Positions 26,416-36,540 of a stretch of 64,000 bases of DNA are shown here, one piece after another (position 1 is the first letter of the stretch; each line of letters opens with the position of its first letter). The DNA lies in contig NZ_PVBN01000001.1 of the NCBI RefSeq assembly GCF_002968635.1, forward strand, positions 1 through 64,000, written 5' to 3'. The position numbers were made by a program, and so were the translations under genes. The notes beneath the pieces are model-generated. The model saw only the letters and a program-made list of their open reading frames with translations. It did no database searches and was not told where the DNA came from. Source of the stretch: Neorhizobium alkalisoli (lineage in GTDB: Bacteria; Pseudomonadota; Alphaproteobacteria; Rhizobiales; Rhizobiaceae).

Positions 26416-28194
26416 ATGCGCGACATTGCCGAAATACATGAGCGTATCGCCAAAGCGTTCGCGTCTCCCGCCTCGGCCGACAATGCCGAACCGGTGGCGG
26501 AGCAGGCTGTGCCCGCCTTGGGCCTTGGTCCACGCGAGGAGCCGCGCCCACCCGCCAATGCCGTCGCGGCTCTGTTTTCCCGCATCTTCGAATGGCGCCG
26601 CAAGCGCACGGTTTCCCGTCTGCATCAGGCTTGGAAGGATGCCGAGGCCGCCAGCGCGGCAAAGTCCCGGCAGATCGCGACGGTTGTGCATGAAATCCGC
26701 ACGCCGTTGAACGGCATCCTCGGGATGACCCATCTGCTCGGTCAGACGAAGCTGACCGCGGAGCAGCAGAACTACCTGAGCGGCATCCGCCAGTCCGGTT
26801 ATGCACTGGCGCAGCTCGTGGAGGATCTGCTCGACTATTCGACGCTGGAAGCCGGTCGTTTCAGGCTCAATAATCGAGCCGAGAACCTCAGGCACGTGAT
26901 CGAAAGCGTGGTTGAACTGCTGGCGCCCCGCGCGCACGAAAAGCGCATCGAGATCGCCGCCACGATGGACGCCAATCTGCCCGATCTGCTGGATTTCGAC
27001 CCGGCGCGTATTCGGCAGGTGCTATTCAACGTGATCGGCAATGCCGTGAAATTCACCGCGGACGGCGGTGTCCTGGTTCGGGCCCGTGTCGACAACGGCA
27101 ATGTAGCGATTGCGGTCGTCGACAGCGGTCCCGGCATGACACCCGACGAACAGCGGCGGATTTTCCAGGAGTTCGAACAGATAGGCACCGCCGAGACGAG
27201 GAGCGGAGGCACTGGCCTCGGCCTTGGAATTGCCTCGCGCATCCTCACCGAATTCGGAGGTTCGCTCTCCGTTGCGAGCCACAAGGAAAGCGGGAGCACG
27301 TTCACAGTCCGTTTTCCGCTGCAGCTTGCCGAAGTCGCACAGTCCGGTACCGTCGAGCGCAACCAGTTGCTGGCCCGCTCCCGCGTCCTGCTTCTGGCGC
27401 CTGATGGGCCTGCCGCGAGGGCGACGGTCTCGACCATCGAGACGCTGGGCGGCCGCTGCCGGCATGTGTCGAATACGGCGGACGCCCAGATGCTGATCGA
27501 CCGGGCGGAGGCGGGAGCCGTGCCCTATACGGACCTCATCGTCGACCATCGGCTTGCATCCGACTACGCCAACGAAAAAGCCCATGCGCCCCTGCATCGC
27601 ATCCTGCTCGTCAACCCGGAGGAACGGGCCTCCCAGCCCCAGGATTTCTTCGACGCCTGGCTCATCCGGCCGCTTCGTGAGAAATCGCTGATCGACGTGC
27701 TGAGCGGCCGGCTGAGGGGCTTCGGCACGCGCGATGCGCTGAACGACAACCAGGTACCGCCGCCGCCCGTCATCGAAAGACATGCCGATGGTCTTTCTGT
27801 CCTGCTCGGTGAAGATGATCCGGTCAGTGCGCTGCTCACCCGTTCCGTTCTTGTGAAGGCGGGGCATCGCGTCATCCTCGCCGAAGATTTTCCGGCATTG
27901 CTGGACGCTGCGCTGCAGGAAGCGGACCGGCCCGATCTCATTGTTTCGGATATGCACATGCCGGGAGGGACGGTGCTCGACCTCCTCTCGGCATTGCGCA
28001 AAGCCGAAGGCCAGGGCGGCCGCGAACCTCTTCCGGTGATCGTCCTCACCGGAGAAAGTCGCGAGAATGTCCGGCGGGAGGCTCTTCTCAATGGCGCGAG
28101 CATGGTCTTGGGCAAACCGGTCGATCCGCTGAAGCTTCTGGAGGAGATCCAGGCTCTGGACGTGTTGGCGTCCGGCCGTCAACAGATCCGTTGA
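26416..28194 (+). CDS. Soluble hybrid sensor histidine kinase
   Basis: 592 residues without a transmembrane segment. The N terminus (1-75) has no recognised sensor domain. A HisKA domain has His92 in VVHEIRTPLNGILGM. The ATPase has the N box NVIGNAVKFTA, G1 VVDSGPGMTP and G2 TGLGLGIA. A degenerate receiver-like region follows (about 320-435) with no clear phospho-acceptor. A full receiver comes next (about 460-575) with LLGEDDP, Asp512 in IVSDMHMPGG, LTGE and the Lys of LGKPVDP. It would phosphorelay to an unidentified partner. The gene lies between lspA and olsB. Confidence 0.9.
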   Translation: MRDIAEIHERIAKAFASPASADNAEPVAEQAVPALGLGPREEPRPPANAVAALFSRIFEWRRKRTVSRLHQAWKDAEAASAAKSRQIATVVHEIRTPLNGILGMTHLLGQTKLTAEQQNYLSGIRQSGYALAQLVEDLLDYSTLEAGRFRLNNRAENLRHVIESVVELLAPRAHEKRIEIAATMDANLPDLLDFDPARIRQVLFNVIGNAVKFTADGGVLVRARVDNGNVAIAVVDSGPGMTPDEQRRIFQEFEQIGTAETRSGGTGLGLGIASRILTEFGGSLSVASHKESGSTFTVRFPLQLAEVAQSGTVERNQLLARSRVLLLAPDGPAARATVSTIETLGGRCRHVSNTADAQMLIDRAEAGAVPYTDLIVDHRLASDYANEKAHAPLHRILLVNPEERASQPQDFFDAWLIRPLREKSLIDVLSGRLRGFGTRDALNDNQVPPPPVIERHADGLSVLLGEDDPVSALLTRSVLVKAGHRVILAEDFPALLDAALQEADRPDLIVSDMHMPGGTVLDLLSALRKAEGQGGREPLPVIVLTGESRENVRREALLNGASMVLGKPVDPLKLLEEIQALDVLASGRQQIR

Positions 28195-28216
28195 CGGAAT
28201 CAGTACCGGAACATAT

Positions 28217-28245
28217 TGTCACAAAAGTTGTCACGTTCCTGTTGC
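28217..28245 (+). promoter_or_regulatory. olsB: PhoB-box-like direct repeats upstream of olsB
   Basis: TGTCAC at 28217 and 28229 and TGTTGC at 28240 lie 77 to 49 bases before the olsB start. The Pho box is built of TGTCAT-type repeats every 11 bases. The second and third units have that spacing, the first and second are 12 apart. Ornithine lipid synthesis in Sinorhizobium rises under phosphate limitation through PhoB, which makes the match plausible. Confidence 0.4.
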
Positions 28246-28293
28246 AGTGACGTGATTTATGGCGGTGATCCAACCGGTACGGGACGAATCACC

Positions 28294-29166
28294 ATGACAC
28301 TTGAACTCCTGAACCGTAACTTGACCTCTGAAAAAACCCAGTCGCCGGCACCTGCTCCGGCAAACGGCGATACTTTCGGCCGCATCGGCACGCTGGAAAC
28401 CCGTCTTGCACGCACCGATCGCGAGATCGATGCCGCGCAGGCCGTGCGTTACCGCGTCTTTGTCGAAGAAATGGGCGCGACCCTGAATTCGGATGCCATG
28501 CGCCGCCGGCGCGATGTCGATTCCTATGATGCGATCTGCGACCATCTGCTGGTGATCGACCATGCGATCGAAGGCGATATCGAGGACCAGATCGTCGGCA
28601 CCTATCGTCTGCTGAGGCAGGAAGTGGCGCTCGCCAATGGCGGCTTCTATTCCGCTTCCGAGTTCGACATCGAGCCGCTGCTCGCCCGCCATCCGGACAA
28701 GCAGTTCATGGAACTCGGCCGTTCCTGCGTGCTGCCGGATTACCGCACCAAGCGCACGGTCGAGCTGCTCTGGCAGGGCAATTGGGCTTATTCCTTAAAG
28801 CATGGCATGAACGCCATGTTCGGCTGCGCTTCCTTCCCCGGCGTGTATCCGGAAGAACATGCGCTGGCGCTCTCCTTCCTGCATCACACGGTTTCGACCA
28901 AGGGCGACTGGGCAGTTTCCGCCCTTCCGGACCTCTATCGCAAGATGGACCTGATGCCGTTCGAAGGCGTCAATGCCAAGAAGGCGCTGATGGCCTTGCC
29001 GCCGCTGATCAAGGGTTATCTGCGCCTCGGCGCGATGATCGGCGACGGTGCCGTCGTCGACCATGCCTTCAACACGACCGATGTTCTGGTCGTGCTGCCG
29101 ATCGCCTCTATCTCGAGCCGCTACGTCAACTACTACGGCGCCGACGCCGGCCGCTTCGCGAGCTGA
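28294..29166 (+). CDS. olsB: L-ornithine N(alpha)-acyltransferase OlsB
   Basis: 290 residues. It transfers a 3-hydroxyacyl group from ACP to ornithine, the first step of ornithine-lipid synthesis. The GNAT-like N-terminal part contains AAQAVRYRVFVEEMGA, and the family core is FMELGRSCVLPDYRTKRTVELLWQG, followed by FGCASFPGVYPEEHALALSFLHH. The start at 28294 is preferred over an upstream ATG at 28216, which would run through the Pho-box-like repeats. OlsA, which adds the second acyl chain, is not next to it; the plsC gene at 46493 is a distant candidate only. Confidence 0.93.
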   Translation: MTLELLNRNLTSEKTQSPAPAPANGDTFGRIGTLETRLARTDREIDAAQAVRYRVFVEEMGATLNSDAMRRRRDVDSYDAICDHLLVIDHAIEGDIEDQIVGTYRLLRQEVALANGGFYSASEFDIEPLLARHPDKQFMELGRSCVLPDYRTKRTVELLWQGNWAYSLKHGMNAMFGCASFPGVYPEEHALALSFLHHTVSTKGDWAVSALPDLYRKMDLMPFEGVNAKKALMALPPLIKGYLRLGAMIGDGAVVDHAFNTTDVLVVLPIASISSRYVNYYGADAGRFAS

Positions 29167-29212
29167 GCTACCTGCTGATAAGCCTGACCCTTACCGTCGA
29201 TACGGCGGGGGT

Positions 29213-29356
29213 CTATCTGACCAGCTGGATCGTCCCGTTATATCGAGCGATCATTTCGTCGGAGGTCAGCAACAGCATGCCCTCCGAAATGCTCTGCGCG
29301 ATCAATATCCGGTCGAACGGATCTTTGTGAATGGGCGGCAGGCCGGCCAAGGCACC
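29213..29356 (-). pseudogene. Remnant of a VapC-type PIN-domain toxin
   Basis: A minus-strand frame of 47 codons ends in TAG and reads LPPIHKDPFDRILIAQ, then GMLLLTSDEMIARYNG. This is the C-terminal half of a PIN toxin (the LPxxHxDPFDR...IAQA...L.T.D...YxG pattern with its conserved Asp residues). The first half is missing. Upstream the frame meets an in-frame TAA four codons before the homology begins, inside an inverted and direct repeat (29353-29395). No antitoxin gene is present. It is probably a dead relic left by a deletion between olsB and tme. Confidence 0.7.
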
Positions 29357-29392
29357 CGAGTGGACTTAGTCCACTGAACTTAGTCCACTCGG
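29356..29392. repeat. Nested inverted and direct repeats at the vapC remnant boundary
   Basis: CCGAGTGGAC (29356-29365) and GTCCACTCGG (29383-29392) form a perfect 10-bp inverted repeat. Inside it, ACTTAGTCCACT occurs twice (29364-29375 and 29378-29389), a 12-bp direct repeat with a 14-base period. The element coincides with the broken 5' edge of the toxin remnant and may be a rearrangement scar or an old TA operator. Confidence 0.6.
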
Positions 29393-29411
29393 TGGTAGCT
29401 CTCAAGAAGAC

Positions 29412-31694
29412 TCAAGTTCCGGCATTATAAGCCGCGATCGCCGCCATGTTGACGATGTCGCTGTCCTTGGCGCCCATCGAGGTGATCTGCACCGACTTGT
29501 CGAGCCCCACGAGCAATGGGCCGATCACGGTCGAAGCCCCGAGTTCCTGCAGCATGCGGGTCGAGATCGACGCCGAATGGATCGCCGGCATCACCAGCAC
29601 GTTCGCCGTCCCCGAGAGGCGGCAGAACGGGTATTGCTCCATCCGGTGCGGGTTGAGCGCCACATCGGCCCCCATCTCGCCGTCATATTCGAAATCCACC
29701 CGTCGCTGGTCGAGGATTTTCACCGCCTCGCGCACCCGTTCGGAACGCTCTCCGATCGGCTGGCCGAAGGTGGAATAGGCAAGCAGTGCAACGCGCGGCT
29801 CGTAACCCATGCGCTTGGCAACGCGTGCGGCCTCGACGGCGATATCGGCGATGTCTTCGGCATTCGGCATGTCATGGACGGCGGTATCGGCGACGAAGAT
29901 CGTCCGCCCACGGGAAATCACCAGCGAGACCCCGATCACCTTGTGACCCGGTTTGGGGTCGATGCAGCGGCGAACGTCCTGAAGCGCCGTCGCATAGTTG
30001 CGGGTCGTGCCGGTCACCATCGCATCCGCGTCGCCGATCGCCACCATGGTTGCGGCGAAATGGTTGCGGTCGTTATGGATCAGGCGCTGGACGTCACGAT
30101 GCAGGAAACCCTGCCGCTGCAGGCGGGCGTAGAGGTGGTCGACATAGGCCTCCACCCGGTTGGAGAGGCGGGCATTGACGATCTCGATGCCAGCGCGGTC
30201 GAGATCGATGCCGGCTTTTTCCGCCGTTGCGCGGATCACGTCGTCGCGGCCGAGCAGAATCGCGGTTCCGAGTTCCTGCTGACGGAAGGAGATGGCCGCC
30301 CGCATGACCTGTTCTTCCTCGGCCTCGGCGAAGACCACGCGCTTCTGGAAGCGGCGCACGCGCTCGTAGATGCCCTGGGTCGTGGCGGCGATCGGGTCGC
30401 GGCGGGCGGAAAGCTCGCGGCCGTAGGCGGCAAGGTCCGTTATGTTCTTGCGCGCCACGCCGCTTTCCATTGCCGCTTCCGCGACGGCGACCGGGATCGC
30501 CGAAATCAGCCGCGGATCAAACGGTACGGGAATGATGTATTGAGCGCCGAAGCGCGGCCGGTTGCCCTGATAGGCGGCTGCGACATCGTCCGGAACGTCT
30601 TCCCGTGCAAGCTTGGCAAGGGCCCTGACGGCCGCGATCTTCATCGCATCGTTGATCTGGCTCGCGCGAACGTCGAGAGCTCCTCGGAAAATGTAAGGGA
30701 AGCCGAGGACGTTGTTGACCTGATTCGGATAGTCCGAGCGGCCGGTCGCCATGATCGCATCGTCGCGAATGCGGGCGACTTCTTCCGGCGTGATTTCCGG
30801 ATCGGGGTTCGCCATGGCGAAGATGATCGGCTTGTCGGCCATGGAGCGGATCATTTCTTCGCTGAAGGCGCCCTTCTGCGACAGGCCGAACACGACGTCT
30901 GCGCCCTTCATCGCCTCTTCGAGCGTCCGCTTGGTCGTCTTCACCGCATGCGCGGATTTCCACTGGTTCATGCCCTCGGTGCGGCCCTGGAAGATGACGC
31001 CCTTGGTGTCGCAGAGGATGATGTTTTCCGGATTGAAACCCATCGCCTTGATGAGTTCGACGCAGGCGATCGCCGCAGCCCCCGCGCCGTTGCAGACGAG
31101 CTTGGTGGTCTTGAGGTCGCGTCCGGTCAGTTCCAGCGCATTGATGAGGCCGGCAGCGGCGATGATTGCCGTGCCGTGCTGGTCGTCATGGAATACCGGG
31201 ATGTCCATCAGTTCGCGCAAGCGGCTTTCGATGATGAAGCATTCCGGCGCCTTGATATCCTCCAGATTGATGCCGCCGAACGAGGGCCCGAGGAAGCGCA
31301 CACAGTTGATGAATTCGTCGACATTTTCGGTGTCGACCTCGAGATCGATGGAATCGACGTCGGCAAAGCGCTTGAAAAGGACGGACTTGCCTTCCATGAC
31401 AGGCTTGGAGGCGAGCGCTCCAAGGTTGCCGAGGCCAAGGATCGCGGTGCCGTTGGAGATGACGGCCACCATGTTGCCGCGCGTGGTGTAGTCGTAGGCG
31501 GTCGCGGGATCGGCCGCGATTGCCTTGACCGGCACGGCGACGCCCGGCGAATAGGCAAGCGAAAGATCGCGCTGCGTCGCCATCGGCTTTGTCGGATTGA
31601 TCTCCAGCTTCCCCGGTCGGCCTTCGGAGTGAAAGTCGAGCGCTTCCTGTTCTGTCACGGATGCGCGTGTGCGGGCCTTGTCGTTGACGGGCAT
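29412..31694 (-). CDS. tme: NADP-dependent malic enzyme with phosphotransacetylase domain
   Basis: 760 residues. The N-terminal malic enzyme half (to about 430) has [30 protein letters not shown] and [10 protein letters not shown]. The C-terminal half resembles phosphate acetyltransferase (from about 440: [35 protein letters not shown]). It decarboxylates malate to pyruvate. The chimeric layout is the rhizobial type. The NADP form (tme) is the better guess because of its place between olsB and mutS, but dme (NAD form) has the same layout. It is divergent from mutS. Confidence 0.88.
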   Translation of the reverse strand: MPVNDKARTRASVTEQEALDFHSEGRPGKLEINPTKPMATQRDLSLAYSPGVAVPVKAIAADPATAYDYTTRGNMVAVISNGTAILGLGNLGALASKPVMEGKSVLFKRFADVDSIDLEVDTENVDEFINCVRFLGPSFGGINLEDIKAPECFIIESRLRELMDIPVFHDDQHGTAIIAAAGLINALELTGRDLKTTKLVCNGAGAAAIACVELIKAMGFNPENIILCDTKGVIFQGRTEGMNQWKSAHAVKTTKRTLEEAMKGADVVFGLSQKGAFSEEMIRSMADKPIIFAMANPDPEITPEEVARIRDDAIMATGRSDYPNQVNNVLGFPYIFRGALDVRASQINDAMKIAAVRALAKLAREDVPDDVAAAYQGNRPRFGAQYIIPVPFDPRLISAIPVAVAEAAMESGVARKNITDLAAYGRELSARRDPIAATTQGIYERVRRFQKRVVFAEAEEEQVMRAAISFRQQELGTAILLGRDDVIRATAEKAGIDLDRAGIEIVNARLSNRVEAYVDHLYARLQRQGFLHRDVQRLIHNDRNHFAATMVAIGDADAMVTGTTRNYATALQDVRRCIDPKPGHKVIGVSLVISRGRTIFVADTAVHDMPNAEDIADIAVEAARVAKRMGYEPRVALLAYSTFGQPIGERSERVREAVKILDQRRVDFEYDGEMGADVALNPHRMEQYPFCRLSGTANVLVMPAIHSASISTRMLQELGASTVIGPLLVGLDKSVQITSMGAKDSDIVNMAAIAAYNAGT

Positions 31695-31814
31695 GTCTCC
31701 TCCAGCTTTCAGCTTTTTGTGGGCAGCCGTCCTCTAGGCCGCAGCAGATATTGTCTTTCCGGGGCCAACATCGATAGTGTCGCCAATTCCTGTGCGCAAC
31801 AAAAAATCGGTTCT

Positions 31815-34550
31815 GTGACCCAATTTGAAAGATTCTCCATCGAAGCCCTGAATACTGCCGAGCTTGCCTCGGAGGAAAGCCGCGCGTCGGCCACGCCGAT
31901 GATGGAGCAGTATATCGAGATCAAGGCGAACAATCCCGGTTCGCTGCTCTTCTATCGCATGGGTGATTTTTACGAGCTGTTCTTCGAGGATGCGATCGAT
32001 GCGTCCCGCGCGCTCGGCATCACCCTGACCCGGCGCGGCCAGCACATGGGCCAGGATATCCCGATGTGCGGTGTGCCGGTGCATGCGGCGGATGACTATC
32101 TGCAGAAGCTCATCTCGCTCGGTTTCCGGGTTGCCGTCTGCGAGCAGGTGGAAGATCCGGCGGAAGCGAAGAAGCGCGGCTCCAAATCGGTCGTAAAGCG
32201 CGATGTCGTGCGGCTCGTGACGCCGGGCACGATCACCGAAGAAAAGCTGCTGGTCGCCTCCGAATCCAATTATCTGATGGCGCTCGCCCGCATCCGCGGC
32301 TCTTCCGACCCGCAAATGGCGCTTGCCTGGATCGACATCTCGACGGGCGTCTTCCGGGTTGCGGAAACCGATCCGTCGCGCCTGCTCGCCGATATCCTGC
32401 GCATCGATCCGCGCGAGTTGATCTTGGCCGACACGATCTTCCACGATGCGGAGTTGAAGCCGGTCTTCGACGTGCTGGGCAAGGTCGCGGTGCCGCAGCC
32501 CTCGGTGCTCTTCGACAGCGCCAGCGCTGAAGGCCGCATCGCCCGTTATTTCGGCGTCGGCACGCTGGATGGTTTCGGCACATTCTCCCGTTCTGAACTG
32601 GCCGCCGCCGCCGCTGCAGTCGCCTATGTGGAAAAAACCCAGATTGCCGAACGGCCGCCGCTCGGCCGGCCGGAGCGTGAAAGCGGCGCCTCGACGCTCT
32701 TCATCGATCCCGCCACGCGCGGCAATCTCGAACTCACCCGCACGCTTTCCGGCGAGCGCGAGGGCACTCTCCTGAAGGCGATCGACCGTACGGTCACAGG
32801 GGGTGGCGCCCGCCTGCTTGCGGAGCGGCTGATGTCGCCGCTGACAGACCCGGACCGCATCACCCGGCGGCTCGATTCCATCTCATTCCTGCTGGAGGAG
32901 CCCGGGCTCTGTTCCGAGCTTCGGTCTTCGCTCAAACACGTGCCGGACATGCCGCGTGCGCTTTCGCGCCTGGCGCTGGATCGCGGCGGCCCGCGCGATC
33001 TCGGCAGCATCTTGCAGGGATTGGAAGCGGCGCGCGGCGTTGCGGCCTTTCTTGATGGCGCTCTGCTGCCCGAAGAGCTCGGTCAGGCGCTCGCGGATCT
33101 GAATGGCCTGCCGCTGCATCTGGAATCCATGCTTTCCAACATGCTGGCCAAGGAACTGCCTCTCCTGAAGCGGGACGGCGGCTTCCTCGCTGACGGCGCC
33201 CATTCGGAACTGGACGAGGTGCGTGCGCTACGTGATCAGTCGCGCCGGGTAATTGCCGCGCTCCAGCTTCAGTATGCCGAGGAGACCGGCATCAAGTCGC
33301 TGAAGATCAAGCACAACAACGTGCTTGGCTATTTCATCGAAGTCACTGCCGGTAATTCCGGCACCATGACCGACACGCCGGAAGGCAAGGCGCGTTTCAT
33401 CCATCGCCAGACGATGGCAAGCGCCATGCGCTTCACGACGACCGAGCTTGCCGATCTCGAAAGCCGCATCGCCAACGCCGCCGACCGGGCGCTGACGATC
33501 GAACTCGAAGCCTTCGGCAAAATGGTCTCGGCCGTCACCGCCGAAGCCGAGGCGATCAAGGCCGGTGCGCGCGCACTCGCCGTCATCGATGTGGCGGCTG
33601 GCCTCGCAATGCTCGCCGAGGAGTGGAATTACCGCCGTCCAGTGGTCGATGCCTCGCGCATGTTCGCGATCGAAGGCGGCCGCCATCCGGTGGTCGAGCA
33701 GGCACTGCGCCGCCAGTCCTCCGGTCCGTTCATCGCCAACGACTGCGATCTGTCGCCATATGGCACCGGCGAGTTCGGCGCGCTTTGGCTGCTCACCGGC
33801 CCGAACATGGGCGGCAAGTCGACCTTCCTGCGCCAGAACGCGCTGATCGCCATCCTTGCGCAGATGGGCTCCTTCGTACCCGCGACTTCCGCCCATATCG
33901 GCATCGTCGACCGGCTTTTCTCACGTGTCGGTGCGTCGGACGATCTGGCTCGCGGCCGCTCCACCTTCATGGTCGAGATGGTCGAGACGGCGGCGATCCT
34001 CAACCAGGCGAGCGACCGGTCGCTGGTAATCCTCGACGAGATCGGCCGTGGCACTGCGACGTTCGACGGTTTGTCGATTGCCTGGGCGGCGGTCGAACAC
34101 CTGCATGAGGCGAACCGTTGCCGCGGCCTCTTCGCCACCCACTTTCACGAACTGACCGTGCTGTCGGAAAAGCTCAATCGCCTCTCCAACGCCACGATGA
34201 AGGTCAAGGAATGGGACGGCGAGGTGATCTTCCTGCACGAAGTCGGCGCTGGCGCCGCCGACCGCTCCTACGGCATCCAGGTCGCCCGGCTCGCCGGCCT
34301 GCCGGATTCCGTCGTCGCCCGCGCTCGCGATGTGTTGACGAAGCTCGAGGATTCCGACCGTAAGAACCCGGCAAGCCAGCTGATCGACGACCTGCCACTC
34401 TTCCAGGTCGCAGTCCGCCGCGAGGAAGCCAAACGCGCCGGGCCGTCGAAGGTGGAAGAGGCGCTGAAGGCGATCAACCCCGACGACATGACCCCGCGCG
34501 AGGCCCTGGACGCTCTTTACGCGCTGAAGAAGCAGCTCGCGAGCATTTAG
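31815..34550 (+). CDS. mutS: DNA mismatch repair protein MutS
   Basis: 911 residues from a GTG at 31815. The mismatch-recognition Phe-x-Glu motif is FYELF (in [12 protein letters not shown]). The connector, lever and clamp regions follow. Walker A is [15 protein letters not shown], then [10 protein letters not shown], Walker [17 protein letters not shown] and the signature His in FATHFHELT. The start is uncertain because no good ribosome-binding site is seen; the GTG gives a family-like length. The frame remains open for 746 codons upstream, antisense to tme, which is a shadow and not part of the protein. Confidence 0.95.
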   Translation: MTQFERFSIEALNTAELASEESRASATPMMEQYIEIKANNPGSLLFYRMGDFYELFFEDAIDASRALGITLTRRGQHMGQDIPMCGVPVHAADDYLQKLISLGFRVAVCEQVEDPAEAKKRGSKSVVKRDVVRLVTPGTITEEKLLVASESNYLMALARIRGSSDPQMALAWIDISTGVFRVAETDPSRLLADILRIDPRELILADTIFHDAELKPVFDVLGKVAVPQPSVLFDSASAEGRIARYFGVGTLDGFGTFSRSELAAAAAAVAYVEKTQIAERPPLGRPERESGASTLFIDPATRGNLELTRTLSGEREGTLLKAIDRTVTGGGARLLAERLMSPLTDPDRITRRLDSISFLLEEPGLCSELRSSLKHVPDMPRALSRLALDRGGPRDLGSILQGLEAARGVAAFLDGALLPEELGQALADLNGLPLHLESMLSNMLAKELPLLKRDGGFLADGAHSELDEVRALRDQSRRVIAALQLQYAEETGIKSLKIKHNNVLGYFIEVTAGNSGTMTDTPEGKARFIHRQTMASAMRFTTTELADLESRIANAADRALTIELEAFGKMVSAVTAEAEAIKAGARALAVIDVAAGLAMLAEEWNYRRPVVDASRMFAIEGGRHPVVEQALRRQSSGPFIANDCDLSPYGTGEFGALWLLTGPNMGGKSTFLRQNALIAILAQMGSFVPATSAHIGIVDRLFSRVGASDDLARGRSTFMVEMVETAAILNQASDRSLVILDEIGRGTATFDGLSIAWAAVEHLHEANRCRGLFATHFHELTVLSEKLNRLSNATMKVKEWDGEVIFLHEVGAGAADRSYGIQVARLAGLPDSVVARARDVLTKLEDSDRKNPASQLIDDLPLFQVAVRREEAKRAGPSKVEEALKAINPDDMTPREALDALYALKKQLASI

Positions 34551-34572
34551 AAGCAGCGGGATCGGGCGGTCA

Positions 34573-34600
34573 TTGGCAATTTATGCCATAGGCGTTATAC
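34573..34600 (+). promoter_or_regulatory. Promoter and dyad upstream of the parDE-like pair
   Basis: TTGGCA (34573-34578) and TTATAC (34595-34600) are separated by 16 bases, a good sigma-70-like promoter. It overlaps the inverted repeat TGGCA-N5-TGCCA (34574-34588), which would suit autorepression by the antitoxin. The antitoxin start is at 34635. Confidence 0.5.
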
Positions 34601-34634
34601 TGCCTTTTCCCTAAGGTCCTGAAAGGCAGCGTTC

Positions 34635-34928
34635 ATGCCGACCCGCAATGTCGTACTGACCGAGCATCATGAAGAGGTTATCGATCGACTGGTTAGGTCC
34701 GGCCGGTATCAGAACGCAAGTGAAGTTCTCAGAGAGGGCCTTCGCCTGATCGAGCGACGCGAAAACCATGAGGCCGCCAAGCTGGAGGGGTTGCGGGAGG
34801 CCGCCCGCATCGGCTTTTCCGATTTGGAGCTAGGCCGGTTTACCGACGTGGCTGACGCTGAACTGGAAGACTTTGTCGCAAAACTCGGACGCGAGGTTGA
34901 GGCTCGGGTGCGCAAGGCCGGTTCCTGA
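34635..34928 (+). CDS. parD: ParD-family antitoxin
   Basis: 97 residues. The ribbon-helix-helix start is MPTRNVVLTEHHEEVIDRLV and the ParD hallmark is GRYQNASEVLREGLRLIERRE. The C-terminal half is acidic/helical and would wrap the toxin. It is 5 bases upstream of the ParE-like gene. It neutralises the toxin and autorepresses the operon; an inverted repeat sits over the upstream promoter. The pair lies between mutS and glnD, which are direct neighbours in Sinorhizobium, so it is probably acquired. Confidence 0.88.
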   Translation: MPTRNVVLTEHHEEVIDRLVRSGRYQNASEVLREGLRLIERRENHEAAKLEGLREAARIGFSDLELGRFTDVADAELEDFVAKLGREVEARVRKAGS

Positions 34929-34933
34929 TCTTT

Positions 34934-35302
34934 ATGACTGATTTCCGGCTTTCAGAGGCGGCGCAACGCGACATCGTCGATATTCTCGCTTGGACCGAGG
35001 AGAGGTATGGGACGCAAGCCCGTTTGCGTTACGAGCGGCTGTTGGTGACTGCGTTGCGCGACCTGGCTGCAGATTTTCGGCGGACTGGAAGCGTTGGGCG
35101 CCCGGAAATAGGGGAGGGCGTACGCAGCTATCATCTTCGTCACAGCCGCGACCGAGCCCGATATGAAAATGGCCTCGTCCGCCTGCCGAGGCATTTTCTG
35201 CTTTATCGCGCTGTTCGCCCTGATCTGATCGGTATTGGTCGCGTGCTTCACGACGCCATGGAGATCAAACGCCATCTTCCGGCCGATTACGGCGACGAAT
35301 AG
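34934..35302 (+). CDS. parE: ParE/RelE-superfamily toxin
   Basis: 122 residues. It has LSEAAQRDIVDILAWTEERYG at the N terminus, a central YERLLVTALRDLA helix, and the C-terminal strands VRSYHLRHSRDRARYENG and RHFLLYRAVRPDLIGIGRVLHDAMEIKRHLP. It is about 20 residues longer than many ParE toxins, through the RDRARYENGLVRLP segment. ParE toxins poison gyrase, RelE cleaves mRNA; the order antitoxin then toxin and the ParD partner favour ParE. Confidence 0.87.
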   Translation: MTDFRLSEAAQRDIVDILAWTEERYGTQARLRYERLLVTALRDLAADFRRTGSVGRPEIGEGVRSYHLRHSRDRARYENGLVRLPRHFLLYRAVRPDLIGIGRVLHDAMEIKRHLPADYGDE

Positions 35303-35404
35303 CGCTGGCGAGGCTTTACAGGGCCGCTGAACCACCTGCCTCTCGAGCTTGAACATGATAAAGGCCTCCAGCATGATCGAAGCTGCTTTTATCGGGTACC
35401 CGCA

Positions 35405-36430
35405 TTGCTTTCCATTCCCTTGCCCTTCCTCGCCGGCCTCGTCTTCGCGCTGACGCTTTATCGCAGCCTGAAGGGCGTGGAGGTCTCCGGAACCCGGCGC
35501 TATTTCTATGCCTTCCTTGTGCTCTATGCCTTGCAGGGCATCGGCGTAGGCCTGCGCTTCGGTTATGGTGTCGAGGCGTTGATACCCTTTCTCCCGGTCT
35601 CGGCATCGCTGATGCCGCCGCTCGCCTTTCTGGCGTTCCGCGGCATGACTTCGAAGCCCCCGCCAAGGCCCTGGCTCCACTTTCTGCCGCCTTTGGTGGT
35701 TGCTTTCGCCGTGGGCTTTCAGCGCGATCTCGTGGACTTGCTGCTGCTGGTGGTTTTCCTCGGTTATGGTGTCGCACTCTGGCGGTTGACGATGTCGCGC
35801 GGCGGTGAGGTGATGGCGGAAGCCTCGTTGCAGCAGATGCTGCCCGCGCTCCGTGCTGCGCGCCTGACTGCCGTTCTTATGCTTTTCTTTGCTTTGAGCG
35901 ATGCCACGCTGGCGCTATACGCCAGCCTCTATGGCCCGGGAGACATCCCGCTGGCTGTCGGTCTGATGAACGTGATCGCGGTCGCAGCTGTCTCGGCCTA
36001 TTATTTCGGGCCGGATTTCTCGCAGCGTCGCTCCGCCACCCCGGCGCCGGAGGCAACGGAGGAAGACCGTGGCATCCTTGCCCGCGTGGAGGCTGCCCTT
36101 GATGAGCGCGAGCTTTATAAGAACGAAGACCTGAGCCTGGCGAAACTTGCCCGCAGGAGCGGCCTGCCGGCGCGGGAACTGTCGGCCGCCATCAACCGCG
36201 CGACCGGGCTCAACGTCTCGCAATTCGTCAACAACCGGCGCATCGCGGAAGCCTGCCGGCTCCTGCGGGAGACCGAACGGACGGTCACCGGGATCATGCT
36301 CGATGTCGGCTTTTCGACGAAATCGAACTTCAACCGAGAATTCCGCCGCGTCACAGGCCTCAGTCCGGCACAGTACCGAACGCAGGGCAGCGCGGCGCAA
36401 AGCGGCTCCGCAGCACAAAAACGGGCTTGA
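35405..36430 (+). CDS. AraC-family regulator with N-terminal membrane domain
   Basis: 341 residues. About six to seven hydrophobic segments span residues 1-205. A C-terminal AraC helix-turn-helix pair follows (about 235-325): [20 protein letters not shown] and the signature [25 protein letters not shown]. The membrane part would sense an external or lipid signal. The frame opens with a TTG at 35405; no in-frame ATG or GTG precedes it, so the true start is unsure. It follows parDE by 102 bases and precedes glnD. Target genes are unknown. Confidence 0.8.
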   Translation: MLSIPLPFLAGLVFALTLYRSLKGVEVSGTRRYFYAFLVLYALQGIGVGLRFGYGVEALIPFLPVSASLMPPLAFLAFRGMTSKPPPRPWLHFLPPLVVAFAVGFQRDLVDLLLLVVFLGYGVALWRLTMSRGGEVMAEASLQQMLPALRAARLTAVLMLFFALSDATLALYASLYGPGDIPLAVGLMNVIAVAAVSAYYFGPDFSQRRSATPAPEATEEDRGILARVEAALDERELYKNEDLSLAKLARRSGLPARELSAAINRATGLNVSQFVNNRRIAEACRLLRETERTVTGIMLDVGFSTKSNFNREFRRVTGLSPAQYRTQGSAAQSGSAAQKRA

Positions 36431-36540
36431 ACTTTGTGTCGGGAAGAAACAACTTTGAAACGACCGGCAGTGATAATTGTTGGTCAAGGTGCCCTGAAAT
36501 CGCTATAGCCTCCCCGGCAGGCCGGCACCGGCAGGATAAC

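Noticed and set aside
29577-31814. 746 open codons in the mutS frame, antisense to tme
   Set aside because: It lies fully opposite the malic enzyme, reads Asp/Arg/His-rich composition typical of a high-GC shadow, has no family resemblance, and MutS homology begins only after it.
35316-35777. 153-codon minus-strand frame opposite the AraC gene
   Set aside because: Arg/Pro-rich shadow frame without motifs; the plus-strand AraC helix-turn-helix gene is clear.
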